The position numbers and the translations under genes are program-made. Source: Nitrospirota bacterium (lineage in GTDB: Bacteria; Nitrospirota; Nitrospiria; Nitrospirales; Nitrospiraceae). From it: DNA of 64,000 nt. How positions within the stretch are numbered: position 1 is the first letter of the stretch; every line of letters begins with the position of its first letter. The notes under the pieces are model-generated. The model had not been told where the DNA came from, ran no database searches, and worked only from the letters and a program-made list of their open reading frames with translations. The stretch is from NCBI GenBank assembly GCA_040757595.1, contig JBFLWP010000008.1, positions 1 to 64,000 of the forward strand, written 5' to 3'. Shown here one piece after another: positions 41,024 through 51,000 of this stretch.

Positions 41024-43681
41024 ATGCGAGTCTACGAACTGGCTAAGAAGCTCGGGATGGAAAACCGGGACCTGATCCCCGAACTCAAGCGCATGGGCAT
41101 CGCCGTGGTCTCGCACAGCAGCGCCCTGGACGAGACCGCGGTCCAGAAGGCGCTCGATCGGTTCTCACCCAAGGCCAAGGGCGACGGACATGCCGCCGCC
41201 AAGCGGAGCGAGGATCACCCGGAATCGGGCAAGACCGGACTCCACAGAGGAACGGCCCAGGCGAAGGAGGCCAGGTCGGCCGTCGCGGAGGTCGCGCGGC
41301 AACCAGCCAAGGCGGGTGCGGCAAAAACGGCCCCCCTCGTTGCGGAAGAGCCCCCGAAGCCTGACAAGAAACGGATCCTGATCAAGCGTAAGAGAGCCGA
41401 GGAGGAGCTGGCCGGTGAGGCGGTCGCAGCGACCCTGCCCGAGGCCGTCGTTCCCCCTCCCAGTGCTCCGGTGGCACCTGCCGAGGGTCCCTCGGGATTG
41501 ACCGTGCCGCCGGCGGTGCAGGTCTCGCCCGTCGAGGAGGCCGCCGGCGTCAGCGCGCCGGTCCATGTCCTCCCCAGAATCGAGCCTCCAAGTCCTCAGC
41601 CGGCCCCGACCATCCACCCGCCCGCTGCGCCCCCGCCTGCGGCCGCCCAGGTTCCCGTTGCTGCGACCGTCGGACTCGAAGGAGGACCGGCGGAAAAGCG
41701 CAAGCCGGGGCTCGAGGCCCTTGTCAGCGAGCCGTCCGGACTCAAGGACAAGCTCAAGAAGCCCAAGAAGCCGGGTCGGGCGCGAGACGACGAGGCGCTC
41801 CGCTTCCGGGAAGACGCAGCCCGCTGGCAGGACCTGCGGGCCATCCCGGTCCATCGGCGGGACGAACGGGCGCGACACCTTCAGCCCTCGGCCGTCACGG
41901 AGATCACCAAGCCCCGCAAAAAGACGATCAAGCTCGCCCCCGGCCTGACCGTCAAGGACTTCGCCGAGCTGGTCGGGCAGCGTCCCGGCGACATCATCAA
42001 GAAGCTCATGGAAATGGGGCAGATGCTCACCCTCAACCAGGCGATGAACCTGGATGCCGCGCAGTTGATCGCGGAGGGGATGGGGCTGAAGGCCGAGGCG
42101 GCCACCGAAAAGCAAGGCGAGGAGCTGCTGGCGGAGGCGGCCGAATGGGCCGAGGAGGAGCGGCTGGAACCGAGGCCGCCGGTCGTGACCATCATGGGGC
42201 ACGTGGACCACGGCAAGACCTCCCTCCTGGACGCGATCCGGCAGACCAAGGTCACCGAGCAGGAGGCGGGCGGCATCACCCAGCACATCGGCGCCTACAC
42301 GGTGCAGGTCCACGGCAAGCCGATCACGTTCCTGGACACGCCGGGGCACGAGGCCTTCACGGCCATGCGGGCGCGCGGGGCCAAGATTACGGACATCGTC
42401 GTGCTCGTGGTCGCGGCCGACGACGGGGTGATGCCGCAGACCGTCGAGGCGATCCACCACGCGACGGCCGCGAATGTCCCGATCATCGTCGCGATCAACA
42501 AGATCGACAAGCCCGGGGCCAATCCGGACCGGGTCAAGCACGCGCTGTCGGAGCACAACCTCATTCCCGAGTCCTGGGGGGGACAGACGATCTTCGCGGA
42601 GGTGTCCGCCAAGCAGAAAGTCGGGCTCGACTCGCTGCTGGAAATGATCCTGCTCCAAGCCGAGGTGCTGGAGCTGAAGGCCGATCCCCACCGCCTGGCC
42701 AAAGGCGCGGTCGTGGAGGCCAAACTGGACCGGGGGCGCGGCCCCGTGGCCACGGTGCTGGTGCAGGGCGGCACCCTGCGGGTCGGCGACGCCTTCGTCG
42801 TCGGGACGTTCAGCGGCCGCGTGCGGGCCTTGGTCACCGACACGGGCGCGAAGATCGCCGAGGCGGGGCCCGCGGTGCCGGTCGAGGTCATCGGCCTGCC
42901 GGGCGTGCCGTCGGCCGGAGAGTCGTTCATCGTCGTGAAGGACGAGCGGGTCGCGCGCGAGATCGCCGAGTCCCGCCTCCAGAAACAGCGGGCCGAGGAG
43001 CTGGCGGCGGGCGCCACGCGGGTCTCGCTCGACGACCTCTACAGCCGCATCAAGGAAGGCGAGGTCAAGGAGCTCGCCCTCGTCATCAAGTCGGACGTGC
43101 AGGGTTCGGCCGAGGCCTTGTCCAGCGCGGTCGAAAAGCTGTCCGGCGCCGCCGTGAAGCTGCAGGTGATCCACGCCGGCGTGGGGGGCATCACGGAGAC
43201 CGACGTCCTGCTGGCTTCGGCTTCCCGGGCCATCATCATCGGGTTCAACATCCGGCCCGAGCCCAAGGCCGCGGCCCTGGCCGAGCGCGAGGGCGTGGAC
43301 ATCCGGCTGTACTCGGTCATTTACGACGCGATCGCCGACATCAAGGCCGCCATGGAAGGATTGCTGGAGCCGACGCTGAAGGAGCGCGTGCTGGGGCGCG
43401 CCGAAGTGCGGCAGGTGTTCACCATCCCGAAGGTCGGCGTGATCGCGGGCTGCTACGTCACCGACGGGACCATCGCCCGGGCCAGCGCCGGCGTCCGCGT
43501 GATCCGGGACCACGTCACGGTCTACGAGGGCCGGATCGGCTCGCTCCGCCGGTTCAAGGACGACGTGCGCGAAGTGCAGCAGGGCTACGAGTGCGGCATC
43601 GGCGTCGAGAACTTCGGCGACATCAAGACCGGCGATGTGCTCGAGGTCTTCGTGGTTGACAAGGTGGCGGCCAAGCTCTGA
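41024..43681 (+). CDS. infB: Translation initiation factor IF-2
   Basis: This 885-residue GTPase places initiator tRNA on the 30S subunit. The IF2_N domain starts [24 protein letters not shown], followed by a long Pro/Ala/Lys-rich linker (about 50-300). A second IF2_N-like part is [24 protein letters not shown]. GTPase motifs are GHVDHGKTS (G1), DTPGHEAF (G3), NKID (G4) and the SAK region (G5). Domains II-IV follow ([31 protein letters not shown] and the C-terminal [12 protein letters not shown]). Length is normal for GC-rich bacteria. It starts 12 bases after the nusA stop. Confidence 0.98.
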   Translation: MRVYELAKKLGMENRDLIPELKRMGIAVVSHSSALDETAVQKALDRFSPKAKGDGHAAAKRSEDHPESGKTGLHRGTAQAKEARSAVAEVARQPAKAGAAKTAPLVAEEPPKPDKKRILIKRKRAEEELAGEAVAATLPEAVVPPPSAPVAPAEGPSGLTVPPAVQVSPVEEAAGVSAPVHVLPRIEPPSPQPAPTIHPPAAPPPAAAQVPVAATVGLEGGPAEKRKPGLEALVSEPSGLKDKLKKPKKPGRARDDEALRFREDAARWQDLRAIPVHRRDERARHLQPSAVTEITKPRKKTIKLAPGLTVKDFAELVGQRPGDIIKKLMEMGQMLTLNQAMNLDAAQLIAEGMGLKAEAATEKQGEELLAEAAEWAEEERLEPRPPVVTIMGHVDHGKTSLLDAIRQTKVTEQEAGGITQHIGAYTVQVHGKPITFLDTPGHEAFTAMRARGAKITDIVVLVVAADDGVMPQTVEAIHHATAANVPIIVAINKIDKPGANPDRVKHALSEHNLIPESWGGQTIFAEVSAKQKVGLDSLLEMILLQAEVLELKADPHRLAKGAVVEAKLDRGRGPVATVLVQGGTLRVGDAFVVGTFSGRVRALVTDTGAKIAEAGPAVPVEVIGLPGVPSAGESFIVVKDERVAREIAESRLQKQRAEELAAGATRVSLDDLYSRIKEGEVKELALVIKSDVQGSAEALSSAVEKLSGAAVKLQVIHAGVGGITETDVLLASASRAIIIGFNIRPEPKAAALAEREGVDIRLYSVIYDAIADIKAAMEGLLEPTLKERVLGRAEVRQVFTIPKVGVIAGCYVTDGTIARASAGVRVIRDHVTVYEGRIGSLRRFKDDVREVQQGYECGIGVENFGDIKTGDVLEVFVVDKVAAKL

Positions 43682-43721
43682 GCCGGCCTTCCCTGCCGCT
43701 CTCCATCCCCGCGCTTCCGAT

Positions 43722-44003
43722 ATGGTCATTGGGCTCTGCACGGTCGAGCTGTACATCCCGGACGGGCACTCGCTGAAGTCGAAGCGGCAGGTGCTCCTGA
43801 GCCTGAAAGACCGTCTGCGCGACAAGTTCAACGTCTCGGTCGCCGAAGTCGGCGACCAGAACTTGTGGCAGAAGGCGGTGCTCGGGATCGCCTGCGTGGC
43901 GAACGAGCGGGCCTACGTGAACCAGGTGTTGGACCAGGCGGTGAATCTGATCCGGTCCGTGCCGCCGGTCGAGTTGGTGCAATCCCGGATCGAGCTGCTG
44001 TGA
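43722..44003 (+). CDS. DUF503 / YlxP-like protein
   Basis: This 93-residue ferredoxin-like-fold protein has the family opening VIGLCTVELYIPDGHSLKSKRQVLLSLKDRLRDKFNVSVAEVGDQNLWQKAVLGIACVANE in order. YlxP/DUF503 proteins are encoded beside infB and rbfA in many bacteria and are linked to ribosome maturation, though their reaction is not settled. ATG 43722 lies 40 bases after infB and begins at the conserved domain. A hexamer-based palindrome (element f) separates it from rbfA. Confidence 0.92.
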   Translation: MVIGLCTVELYIPDGHSLKSKRQVLLSLKDRLRDKFNVSVAEVGDQNLWQKAVLGIACVANERAYVNQVLDQAVNLIRSVPPVELVQSRIELL

Positions 44004-44006
44004 AGC

Positions 44007-44082
44007 AGGTCAAGGTCGAGGTCAAGGCTGAGGAAAAGGGAAAATCGTCACCTCATCTTCGCTCAACCTTAGCCTCAGCCTG
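44007..44082. repeat. Imperfect palindrome built of 6-base units (element f)
   Basis: Left hexamers AGGTCA, AGGTCG, AGGTCA, AGGCTG (44007-44030) face a right arm with TCAACC, TTAGCC, TCAGCC (within 44051-44082), approximately complementary. It lies between ylxP and rbfA. Confidence 0.55.
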
Positions 44083-44092
44083 TCATTTGTCT

Positions 44093-44494
44093 ATGACGAA
44101 GACGGCGTACAAGCGGGCCACCCGCGTGGCGGACCAGATCCGCATGGAAGTGGCCGACATCATCATGCGCAAGACCAAGGACCCGCGGCTGGGCCGCGTC
44201 ACGGTGACGGACGTGGAGCTGACGAGCGACCTCCGGCTGGCCCGGGTCTACGTCACGGCCGGGCTCGACGCGCAGCAGGAGGCGGAAGTGTTCGCGGGGC
44301 TGGCCAAGGCGAGCGGATTCATCCGGTCGGAGCTCGGGCGACGGCTTCGCCTGCGGTACACCCCCGAGTTGAGCTTCCACAAGGATCTCAGCGGTCCCCG
44401 GGGAGACCGGATCCTCACCCTCCTGGAAGAGCTCGGCGCACAGGAACCGGCCGGGCGCTCGGAGCCGGGAACGGAACAGCACGATGAACCCTGA
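44093..44494 (+). CDS. rbfA: Ribosome-binding factor A
   Basis: This 133-residue KH-fold protein helps mature the 16S rRNA 5' end and cold adaptation of the 30S subunit. Marks are YKRATRVADQIRMEVADIIMRKTKDPRLGRVTVTDVELTSDLRLARVYVTA in order and the SGFIRSELGRRLRLRYTPELSFHKD region. ATG 44093 directly precedes the conserved domain; no strong ribosome site is seen, perhaps because repeat element f lies just upstream. Its end overlaps an alternative start of truB, indicating tight coupling. Confidence 0.95.
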   Translation: MTKTAYKRATRVADQIRMEVADIIMRKTKDPRLGRVTVTDVELTSDLRLARVYVTAGLDAQQEAEVFAGLAKASGFIRSELGRRLRLRYTPELSFHKDLSGPRGDRILTLLEELGAQEPAGRSEPGTEQHDEP

Positions 44495-44510
44495 GTCGGG
44501 GAGGACGGCC

Positions 44511-45521
44511 ATGGCTGAGCGCCCGCGGTCGGTCGGCTCCCGCCCGACGCCGGGAGCCGGCGTAGCGGACGGCATCCTGGTCGTCAAGAAGGCGGCCGGC
44601 TGGACCTCCCACGACGTGGTGGCCAAGCTGCGGGGCCTGCTCGGAGACCACAAGGTCGGACACGCCGGCACCCTTGATCCGGCCGCAACCGGCGTGCTGC
44701 CGGTCCTGATCGGCCGGGCGACGCGGATCGCCGAGTACCTGCTGGAGTGGGACAAAGAATACCGGGCGGTCCTCCGGCTGGGCGAGACGACGGACACCCA
44801 GGACGCGACCGGCACGATCCTCGCCCGGCGGTCGACGGAAGGGCTGACCGAGGAAGCCATCCGTTCGGCGGTCTTGGGCTTCCAGGGGCGAGTCGTCCAG
44901 TTGCCGCCGATGTATTCGGCGGTGAAGGTCGGTGGGGTCCCGCTCTACAAGGCGGCTCGCGCGGGCCGAACCGTCGCGCGCGGCCCACGCGAGGTGACGG
45001 TCTACGCGATCGAGGTGCTCGGCATCGAAGGGCGCGATGTGTCGCTCTCGGTCCGGTGCTCCAAGGGGACCTACATCCGGACGCTCTGCGCCGACATCGG
45101 CGAAGCGCTCCAGGTCGGCGGCCATTTGCTGACGTTGGAGCGGACCAGGGTCGGGCCTCTGGACATCGAGCGTGCGCTGACCGTCGAGGAGATCCAGTCC
45201 CGGTTCCTGCTCGGGCGCCTGGCCGAGGATCTGGTCACGCTCGATCAGGCCCTGGACCGGTTTCCGGCCCTCACGGTCGAGGACGCGACGGCCCGGCGGG
45301 TTCTCCACGGGGTGCCGGTCCCCCACAGGTCGGTGGCGGGGACGGAAGGCGGCCGCTCGGTGGACCTGACGGCCGGCCAGCTCGTCCGGCTGAAGGATGC
45401 AGCCGGCCGGTTGCTGGCGTTGGGTCTGGTACGGGAGCGCTCCGGCGCCCACCAGGGCGGGGGATCCGAAGGATCGGGTTGGACGATCGCCATTCAAAAA
45501 GTGTTGATGGACAGTCGGTAG
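44511..45521 (+). CDS. truB: tRNA pseudouridine-55 synthase
   Basis: This enzyme of 336 residues from ATG 44511 isomerises U55 in the T-loop of tRNAs. The catalytic Asp is in [21 protein letters not shown]. Other marks are [39 protein letters not shown] and the [16 protein letters not shown] segment, followed by a C-terminal PUA-like region. ATG 44511 has GGGGAGGA upstream and is preferred; ATG 44484 would overlap the rbfA stop and add nine residues. The order rbfA-truB-rpsO-pnp is the conserved one. Confidence 0.96.
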   Translation: MAERPRSVGSRPTPGAGVADGILVVKKAAGWTSHDVVAKLRGLLGDHKVGHAGTLDPAATGVLPVLIGRATRIAEYLLEWDKEYRAVLRLGETTDTQDATGTILARRSTEGLTEEAIRSAVLGFQGRVVQLPPMYSAVKVGGVPLYKAARAGRTVARGPREVTVYAIEVLGIEGRDVSLSVRCSKGTYIRTLCADIGEALQVGGHLLTLERTRVGPLDIERALTVEEIQSRFLLGRLAEDLVTLDQALDRFPALTVEDATARRVLHGVPVPHRSVAGTEGGRSVDLTAGQLVRLKDAAGRLLALGLVRERSGAHQGGGSEGSGWTIAIQKVLMDSR

Positions 45522-45550
45522 AGGAACAGGAAAGGAGGAAGGACGATCCC

Positions 45551-45820
45551 ATGGCGCTGACGAAGGAAGCAAAAACCGAAATGGTGCAGCAGCATCGGCG
45601 GCACGGGGAGGACACGGGCTCCCCGGAGGTGCAGATCGCGATTCTGACGAATCGCATCGCCTACCTGACCGAGCACTTCAAGCTCCACAAGAAGGACCAC
45701 CATTCCCGGAGGGGCTTGCTGCAACTGGTCGGCCGCCGCCGGCGGTTGCTGGATTACCTTCGCGATGCGGACGAAGAGCGGTACCGGGCGGTCTTGGACC
45801 GGCTCGGGATCAGAAAGTAA
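45551..45820 (+). CDS. rpsO: 30S ribosomal protein S15
   Basis: This 89-residue protein has the S15 signature: [35 protein letters not shown] and [26 protein letters not shown] in order. S15 binds the central domain of 16S rRNA early in 30S assembly. The ATG at 45551 follows AAAGGAGGA. In many bacteria rpsO is co-transcribed with pnp and represses its own translation. Here 250 bases with a 7-base-unit palindrome (element g) separate rpsO from pnp. Confidence 0.98.
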   Translation: MALTKEAKTEMVQQHRRHGEDTGSPEVQIAILTNRIAYLTEHFKLHKKDHHSRRGLLQLVGRRRRLLDYLRDADEERYRAVLDRLGIRK

Positions 45821-45915
45821 CGGCCGTTCAGGCGGGCGCTCGTGCAATGGGGCGCGGGCGCCGAAACAACCGCTGCACCACAGGTGAACACGGACATAGA
45901 CTCGCCAGGAGCTTC

Positions 45916-46008
45916 GTGATGAGTGAGGCGTGATGGGTGATGGGTGGGGAAGTGACTCCCCCGAGCCCTCCCTAGGTGTCCTTCACTCATCACCGTTCAC
46001 CTCTCGCC
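45916..46008. repeat. Imperfect palindrome built of 7-base units (element g)
   Basis: Left units GTGATGA, GTGAGGC, GTGATGG, GTGATGG (45916-45943) face right units CACTCAT, CACCGTT, CACCTCT (45984-46004), approximately complementary. It lies in the rpsO-pnp gap, where other bacteria carry an RNase III processing hairpin. Confidence 0.65.
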
Positions 46009-46069
46009 CTGGACGAGTCTATTTCTGTGGGCATCTGTGGGGCAGGAAGCACGGAGGAGAGACAAGCGT

Positions 46070-48169
46070 ATGGCGCACGTCGTTGAGATCGAGTTGGCGG
46101 GCCGGACCCTGCGGTTGGAGACCGGGCGCATGGCCAAGCAGGCCGGCGGGGCGGTGCTGGCCTCGTACGGGGACACGGTGGTGCTGGCGACGGCGGTCGC
46201 CTCCCAGACGATCAAACCGGGGACCGATTTTTTGCCCTTGACGGTGGACTATCAGGAAAAGGCCTACGCGGCGGGCAAGATTCCCGGCGGGTATTTCAAG
46301 CGGGAGGGCCGTCCGTCGGAAAAGGAAGTGCTGACCAGCCGGCTGATCGACCGGCCGCTGCGGCCGCTGTTCCCGGAAGGCTACTACTACGAGACGCAGG
46401 TGATTGCGGCGGTCCTCTCGGCCGACCAGACCGGCTCCTCCGACGTGGTGGGCATCACGGCCGCCTCGGCGGCGGTGACGATCTCGGACATCCCGTTCGA
46501 CGGGCCGGTCGCCGGGGTCAAGATCGGCCGGGTGAACGGGCAGTTCGTCATCAACCCCGACCTCGAGACCCTGGAGCGGAGCGATCTGCACCTCGTGGTG
46601 GCCGGCACGGCCGACGCGGTCATGATGGTCGAGGGAGGAGCGAGCGAGTTGCCGGAGTCGGTGATGATCGACGCGATCGAGGCGGCCCACGCGGAGATCA
46701 AGAAGATCGTAGCCAAGATCGGGGAGCTGAGGAACCTCGCCGGAAAGCCCAAGCGGACCGTCCAGACCGAGCAGATCGACCCGGCCCTGACCGAGGCCGT
46801 GCGCGAGGCCACGGCCGGGCCGATCCGGGAGGCGATCCTGATCCCGAACAAGAGCGCGCGCCAGGAGCGGCTGGACCAAGTCCGGGCGGAGGCGGTCGGC
46901 AAGCTCAAGAACGACGACCCGAATCGCGAGCGGCACGTCAAGCTCGTCTTCCACTCGCTGGAGTACGACGAGGTGCGCCGGATGATCCTCGATCGCGGGA
47001 TCCGGGCGGACGGCCGGGGGCCGGCCGACATCCGGCCGGTCACCTGCGAGGTCGGAATCCTGCCGAGGACCCACGGGTCCGCCCTCTTCACCAGGGGCGA
47101 GACGCAGAGCCTGGCGGTCGTGACGCTCGGCTCCACGGAAGACGAGCAGCGCATTGACGCGCTGGAGGGCGAGTACTACCGGACCTTCATGCTGCACTAC
47201 AACTTCCCCCCGTTCAGCGTCGGGGAGGCCCGGCCGCTCCGCTCTCCGGGACGGCGCGAGGTCGGGCACGGGGCGCTCGCCGAGCGGGCGCTGAAACCGG
47301 TGATCCCCACCAAGGAGGCGTTCCCGTACACGTTGCGGCTGGTGTCCGACATCCTGGAGTCCAACGGATCCTCCTCCATGGCCACCGTGTGCGGCGGCAC
47401 GCTCGCGCTCATGGACGCGGGCGTGCCGATCAAAGAGCCCGTCGCGGGGATCGCCATGGGCCTGATCAAGGAAGGCGAACGGGTGGTCGTGCTGTCCGAC
47501 ATCCTGGGCCTGGAGGACCACCTCGGCGACATGGACTTCAAGGTCACGGGGACGAAGAACGGCGTCACGGCGCTCCAGATGGACATCAAGATTGCCGGGA
47601 TTACGCCGACCCTGATGCGCCAGGCGCTGGAACAGGCCAGGACCGGCCGGCTCTACATCCTGGGACGGATGGCCGAGGCGCTGAAAGAGCCGCGCCCGAA
47701 CCTCTCGCCCTTCGCGCCGCGCATCTTCACCCTCAAGATCAAACAAGACAAGATCCGCGACGTGATCGGGCCGGGCGGGAAGGTCATCCGCGGCATCATC
47801 GCGGAATGCGGGGTCAAGATCAACGTCGAGGACACGGGCGACATCTCGATCGCGGCGGTGGACGAGGCTTCGGCCAAGAAGGCCATCGAGATGATCGAGC
47901 GGCTGACCGCGGAGGTCGAGGTCGGCAAGATCTACCTGGGCACGGTCCGGAAGATCATGGACTTCGGCGCGTTCGTGGAGATCCTGCCGGGCACCGACGG
48001 GCTCGTGCACATCTCCCAGCTCGCGCACCACCGGGTGAAGTCCGTGGCGGACGAGGTCTCGGAAGGCGATCAGGTCATGGTCAAGGTGCTGGAGATCGAC
48101 AAGCAGGGGAAGATTCGCTTGAGCCGCAAGGAGGCGATGGCGGCTCCCTCGGTCCCCGAGAAGTCGTAG
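46070..48169 (+). CDS. pnp: Polynucleotide phosphorylase
   Basis: This 699-residue enzyme degrades RNA 3'-5' with phosphate and joins the RNA degradosome. Two RNase PH domains frame a helical linker: the first (about 10-220) has [14 protein letters not shown] and [26 protein letters not shown]. The second (about 310-540) has [34 protein letters not shown] and [28 protein letters not shown] domain ([15 protein letters not shown]) and an S1 domain ([30 protein letters not shown]) complete it. ATG 46070 follows GGAGGAGA and begins at the conserved domain. Confidence 0.98.
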   Translation: MAHVVEIELAGRTLRLETGRMAKQAGGAVLASYGDTVVLATAVASQTIKPGTDFLPLTVDYQEKAYAAGKIPGGYFKREGRPSEKEVLTSRLIDRPLRPLFPEGYYYETQVIAAVLSADQTGSSDVVGITAASAAVTISDIPFDGPVAGVKIGRVNGQFVINPDLETLERSDLHLVVAGTADAVMMVEGGASELPESVMIDAIEAAHAEIKKIVAKIGELRNLAGKPKRTVQTEQIDPALTEAVREATAGPIREAILIPNKSARQERLDQVRAEAVGKLKNDDPNRERHVKLVFHSLEYDEVRRMILDRGIRADGRGPADIRPVTCEVGILPRTHGSALFTRGETQSLAVVTLGSTEDEQRIDALEGEYYRTFMLHYNFPPFSVGEARPLRSPGRREVGHGALAERALKPVIPTKEAFPYTLRLVSDILESNGSSSMATVCGGTLALMDAGVPIKEPVAGIAMGLIKEGERVVVLSDILGLEDHLGDMDFKVTGTKNGVTALQMDIKIAGITPTLMRQALEQARTGRLYILGRMAEALKEPRPNLSPFAPRIFTLKIKQDKIRDVIGPGGKVIRGIIAECGVKINVEDTGDISIAAVDEASAKKAIEMIERLTAEVEVGKIYLGTVRKIMDFGAFVEILPGTDGLVHISQLAHHRVKSVADEVSEGDQVMVKVLEIDKQGKIRLSRKEAMAAPSVPEKS

Positions 48170-48178
48170 AGGGGGCGC

Positions 48179-49432
48179 GTGTATCGCAAGTTCGTCCTCG
48201 GAAACGGCGTTCGGGTCGTGACCGAGCGGATTCCGGCCCTGCGGTCGGTGACGGTCGGCGTCTGGATGAACGTCGGGTCCCGCGACGAAGGTGAAGGCGA
48301 GGAAGGGCTCTCGCACTTCCTCGAGCACATGTTCTTCAAGGGGACCCGGACCCGCACGGGCACGCAGATCTCGCAGGAGATCGACGCGCTCGGCGGGGAA
48401 ATGAACGCGTTTACCGGCCACGAGACCACGACCTTCTACGTCAAGGTGCTGGACCAGCAGCTCAAGCCCGCCGTGAACCTGCTCGCGGACCTGCTCCACC
48501 ATTCGCGCTTCGCCGCCCAGGAGATCGAGAAGGAGAAACGGGTCGTGCTCGAGGAGATCCGCATGGTGCAGGACGACCCCGAGGATCTCGTCCAGGAAAT
48601 CCACGCCGAACAGGCGATGCGGCACCATCCGCTCGGACGGCCCATCCTCGGGCGCGCGGCGACGATCCAGGCCCTCCGTCGGGAAGACCTCCTCCGGTAC
48701 GTGCGCGCCCATTATCACCCGCACGACACGGTCGTCGCCGTGGCAGGAAATTTCGACCTCGGCGAGCTGGCGGACTTGCTTGAGGCCGCCTTCGGCGGGG
48801 GCGGGCGGGCCGGCCGGCCCCGAGCGGAACGCTGGCCCTCGGAGGTGCACGGGGGGCTGTTCGTCCGCCGCAAGCAGCTCGAGCAAGCCCATCTGTGCCT
48901 CGGCGTGCGGGGGGTTGCGGTTGGCCACAAGGACCGATACGCGGCCCATGCCCTGAACGCCGTGCTGGGAGGCAGCGTCAGCTCGCGGTTGTTTCAGGAG
49001 GTGCGGGAGAAGCGCGGGCTCGCCTATTCGATCTATTCGTACCTCTCCTCGTTCTCTGACAGCGGGATGCTCACGGTCTACGCGGCCACGAGACCCGGCG
49101 GAGCGGCGCACGTGGTCGAGCTGGTCTGCCGCGAGCTGACGCGGCTGCGCAAAGGGGGCGTGAGCCGCGCGGAGCTGGAGCGGACCAAGAACCAGATGAA
49201 GGGCGGACTCATGCTGAGCCTGGAGAGCTCGCACAGCCGGATGAGCAAGCTGGCCAAAGACGAGCTCTACCAAGGCCGCCATACGTCGTTGCAGGAAATG
49301 CTGTCCGAGATCGATCAGGTATGCGAGGAGCAGGTACTTCGGTTGGGCCGCGAACTGTTCGATTTCGACCGTCTGGTCGTCACGGCGCTGGGACCCGTGT
49401 CCAGGCAGGCCCTGCAGGCGACTTTTTCTTGA
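48179..49432 (+). CDS. M16 family zinc metallopeptidase
   Basis: This 417-residue peptidase has the inverted zinc motif HFLEHMFFKGT (HxxEH) at about residue 43, with the downstream Glu in the EKEKRVVLEEIRM helix, as in pitrilysin/MPP-type enzymes. The C-terminal half is the paired inactive domain (NAVLGGSVSSRLFQEVREKRGLAYSIYSY). GTG at 48179 is the start, nine bases after the pnp stop, matching the common pnp-M16 pairing (PepR/YmxG type). No signal peptide is seen, so it acts in the cytosol, probably on short peptides. Confidence 0.94.
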   Translation: MYRKFVLGNGVRVVTERIPALRSVTVGVWMNVGSRDEGEGEEGLSHFLEHMFFKGTRTRTGTQISQEIDALGGEMNAFTGHETTTFYVKVLDQQLKPAVNLLADLLHHSRFAAQEIEKEKRVVLEEIRMVQDDPEDLVQEIHAEQAMRHHPLGRPILGRAATIQALRREDLLRYVRAHYHPHDTVVAVAGNFDLGELADLLEAAFGGGGRAGRPRAERWPSEVHGGLFVRRKQLEQAHLCLGVRGVAVGHKDRYAAHALNAVLGGSVSSRLFQEVREKRGLAYSIYSYLSSFSDSGMLTVYAATRPGGAAHVVELVCRELTRLRKGGVSRAELERTKNQMKGGLMLSLESSHSRMSKLAKDELYQGRHTSLQEMLSEIDQVCEEQVLRLGRELFDFDRLVVTALGPVSRQALQATFS

Positions 49433-49512
49433 CCGGTAAAATCGTTTAACTAATTGATAAAATTTGACTTTCCATCCACTTTCCGCCCTTGACCGGAGTG
49501 CGACATATTCCC

Positions 49513-49541
49513 TTGACAAGCCTGGAGCGATTAGCTACGAT
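49513..49541 (+). promoter_or_regulatory. Strong promoter with a long leader, before the paired exported genes
   Basis: TTGACA (49513-49518), a 17-base spacer and TACGAT (49536-49541). RNA would start near 49548, about 185 bases before the ATG at 49734. The leader holds a direct repeat of CTGCGAGTGA (near 49563 and 49636) and T-rich stretches at 49651-49674, but matches no riboswitch I recognise. Confidence 0.7.
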
Positions 49542-49733
49542 TGCACCCTGCTCGGCCGTAGTCTGCGAGTGACGAACACAAAGATACAGCCGTTGCGGGC
49601 GAACGAAGGGAGGTGGCGGCGGAAGCTTTCGTTCTGCGAGTGAGCGGGCTTTTTTCACCATTTTTATTTTTTGGTCCTCGTGATCGAGTCGGCTAATAGA
49701 GGGGGCTTGGTTCTTATGAAGGAGGTGCGAAGG

Positions 49734-50225
49734 ATGAGCAGGGGCGTAATCATAGCCATCGTGTCAGTCTTTTTCGTCGCCAGTTTGGTCACCGTGGGGC
49801 TCGTGGCTGCTGCTGATGCTCCGGGCGGCGGGGCTCCGGTCCTCAAGGGGCAGACCGTGAAGACCTTGAAGGGCCGCGTCTGGTCCCAGTGGGCGGACAA
49901 CCCGGAGCACGAGATCCTCTTCGGCATCCAGTATTGGAACACCGGCGAGCCGGCTTCGGGCAACCCCGCAGGCCGGGCTTCTTCCGATCTGGACGTGCGG
50001 CCTCCCGATCCGCTCTTCTCCTGCTGCGCGTGGGGCTTCGTGGGCGGGACCGAGAAAAACAACCCCTACTCCGGCTGGTACCACGCTCAGACCACGGTCC
50101 GTCTCCAAGTGAAGGACAAGGCTCTCATGGACCAGATCATCAAAGCTTCGCAGGATCTGGTGGCCCTGGAAGTGACGCTGGACGGCCGGACCGTCACCGG
50201 GTTCAAGGTCCTCAAGAAGGACTGA
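49734..50225 (+). CDS. Exported protein, paralog of the next gene (163 residues)
   Basis: The ATG at 49734 follows a consensus AAGGAGGT site; an ATG at 49716 lies before that site. A signal peptide (residues 4-26, VIIAIVSVFFVASLVTVGLVAAA) leads a mature beta-rich protein. Core segments are TVKTLKGRVWSQWADNPEHEILFGIQYWN, a Cys pair FSCCAWGF, and SGWYHAQTTVRLQVKDKALMDQIIKASQ. The order TLKGRV...SGWY...LMDQI parallels TLQGRV...SGYF...VWDQL in the next gene, so the two look like distant paralogs. Function is unknown. With a strong promoter and ribosome site it is probably abundant in the periplasm. Confidence 0.78.
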   Translation: MSRGVIIAIVSVFFVASLVTVGLVAAADAPGGGAPVLKGQTVKTLKGRVWSQWADNPEHEILFGIQYWNTGEPASGNPAGRASSDLDVRPPDPLFSCCAWGFVGGTEKNNPYSGWYHAQTTVRLQVKDKALMDQIIKASQDLVALEVTLDGRTVTGFKVLKKD

Positions 50226-50283
50226 GCGGGCGCGTCGGCCATTATCGGATTTTTTCACACCGACTGTGTGAGGGAGGGACGTA

Positions 50284-50940
50284 ATGATGAGAACTCATGG
50301 GAAAGGGTGGGCGGTCCTCGCCGCCGTGGCCTTGGTCGTCGGGATCGCCTCGACCGCTCTGGCTATCGAAGCGTTCCAGGAGCGGTTCGAGTGGGGTGAC
50401 ATGAGCAAGCCGACCACGCTGCAGGGTCGGGTCATCATCCTGGACCCCTATGACGAGGCCGTGTGGCTCAACATCGCGGTCTTCGGCGGCAACGCCGAGA
50501 GCGGGTACTTCTGGCAGAGGGTGCACCCGGGCAAGAACCTGAAGTTCTACGCGGCCAACAAGGAAGTCTGGGATCAGCTGAAGGCGATGGCCCGTCCGCA
50601 CGCCGGACCGGCCGCGGCGAAGGAGGTCCCGCCGGCTTCCAACGCGACGTTGATCGAGTTCGTGGCCCAGGAAGTCGAGCAGAACCGTCGCGTGATCTCC
50701 TCGGTCAAGAAGCTCCAGGACATCGCCGGGGAGCCGGGCAAGACGCGGAGCATCATGGCCTTGAAGGCCGGCTGCGCCGACGAGACGTCGGCGGACTGCG
50801 CCAAGAAGAAGCAGGCATTCAACATGGCGCCCAAGGGGGCGGACAAGCTCCCGATGCAGTATGACGTGATGATCCCGGGCGGCAAGGTGCAGGCCGGCGG
50901 CCTGATTCCCTGGACCCCCGAATACAATAGCGGTCACTGA
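50284..50940 (+). CDS. Exported protein, paralog of the preceding gene (218 residues)
   Basis: The signal peptide (about residues 9-27, GWAVLAAVALVVGIASTALA) is followed by KPTTLQGRVIILDPYDEAVWLNIAVFGGNAESGYFWQRVHPGKNLKFYAANKEVWDQLK in order, related to the core of the preceding protein. A C-terminal half absent from the neighbour has a helix (about 118-150) and two Cys (AGCADETSADCAKK). The gene starts 58 bases after its paralog with a GAGGGAGGG site (start ATG 50284, or the next codon), and a perfect terminator follows. The two form a dedicated two-gene unit. Function is unknown. Confidence 0.78.
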   Translation: MMRTHGKGWAVLAAVALVVGIASTALAIEAFQERFEWGDMSKPTTLQGRVIILDPYDEAVWLNIAVFGGNAESGYFWQRVHPGKNLKFYAANKEVWDQLKAMARPHAGPAAAKEVPPASNATLIEFVAQEVEQNRRVISSVKKLQDIAGEPGKTRSIMALKAGCADETSADCAKKKQAFNMAPKGADKLPMQYDVMIPGGKVQAGGLIPWTPEYNSGH

Positions 50941-50967
50941 CCCGGCCTGAGTCGTAGAAGCTCACAG

Positions 50968-51000
50968 GGGCGGCGCGGGGTTCCCGCGCCGCCCTTTTTA
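50968..51000 (+). terminator. Rho-independent terminator of the paired exported genes
   Basis: GGGCGGCGCGGG and CCCGCGCCGCCC are perfectly complementary around a 3-base loop, followed by TTTTTA. Its T run overlaps the mutS stop codon on the other strand. Confidence 0.93.

Noticed and set aside
5180-46008. CRISPR array or REP/transposon-mobilised repeat as an explanation of the 7-base-unit elements
   Set aside because: There are no constant repeats with equal spacers, no cas genes, and the unit sequence differs between elements, unlike REP families with a shared sequence.
46019-49519. A very long open frame on the minus strand opposite pnp and the M16 peptidase gene
   Set aside because: It is a GC-rich shadow of two certain genes. 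Its predicted protein is dominated by Arg, Asp and His with no domain.
49548-49733. Riboswitch in the long leader of the exported pair
   Set aside because: I could not match the conserved cores of the common riboswitch classes. Only a short direct repeat and T-rich stretches are seen, so a structured leader is left as a possibility only.
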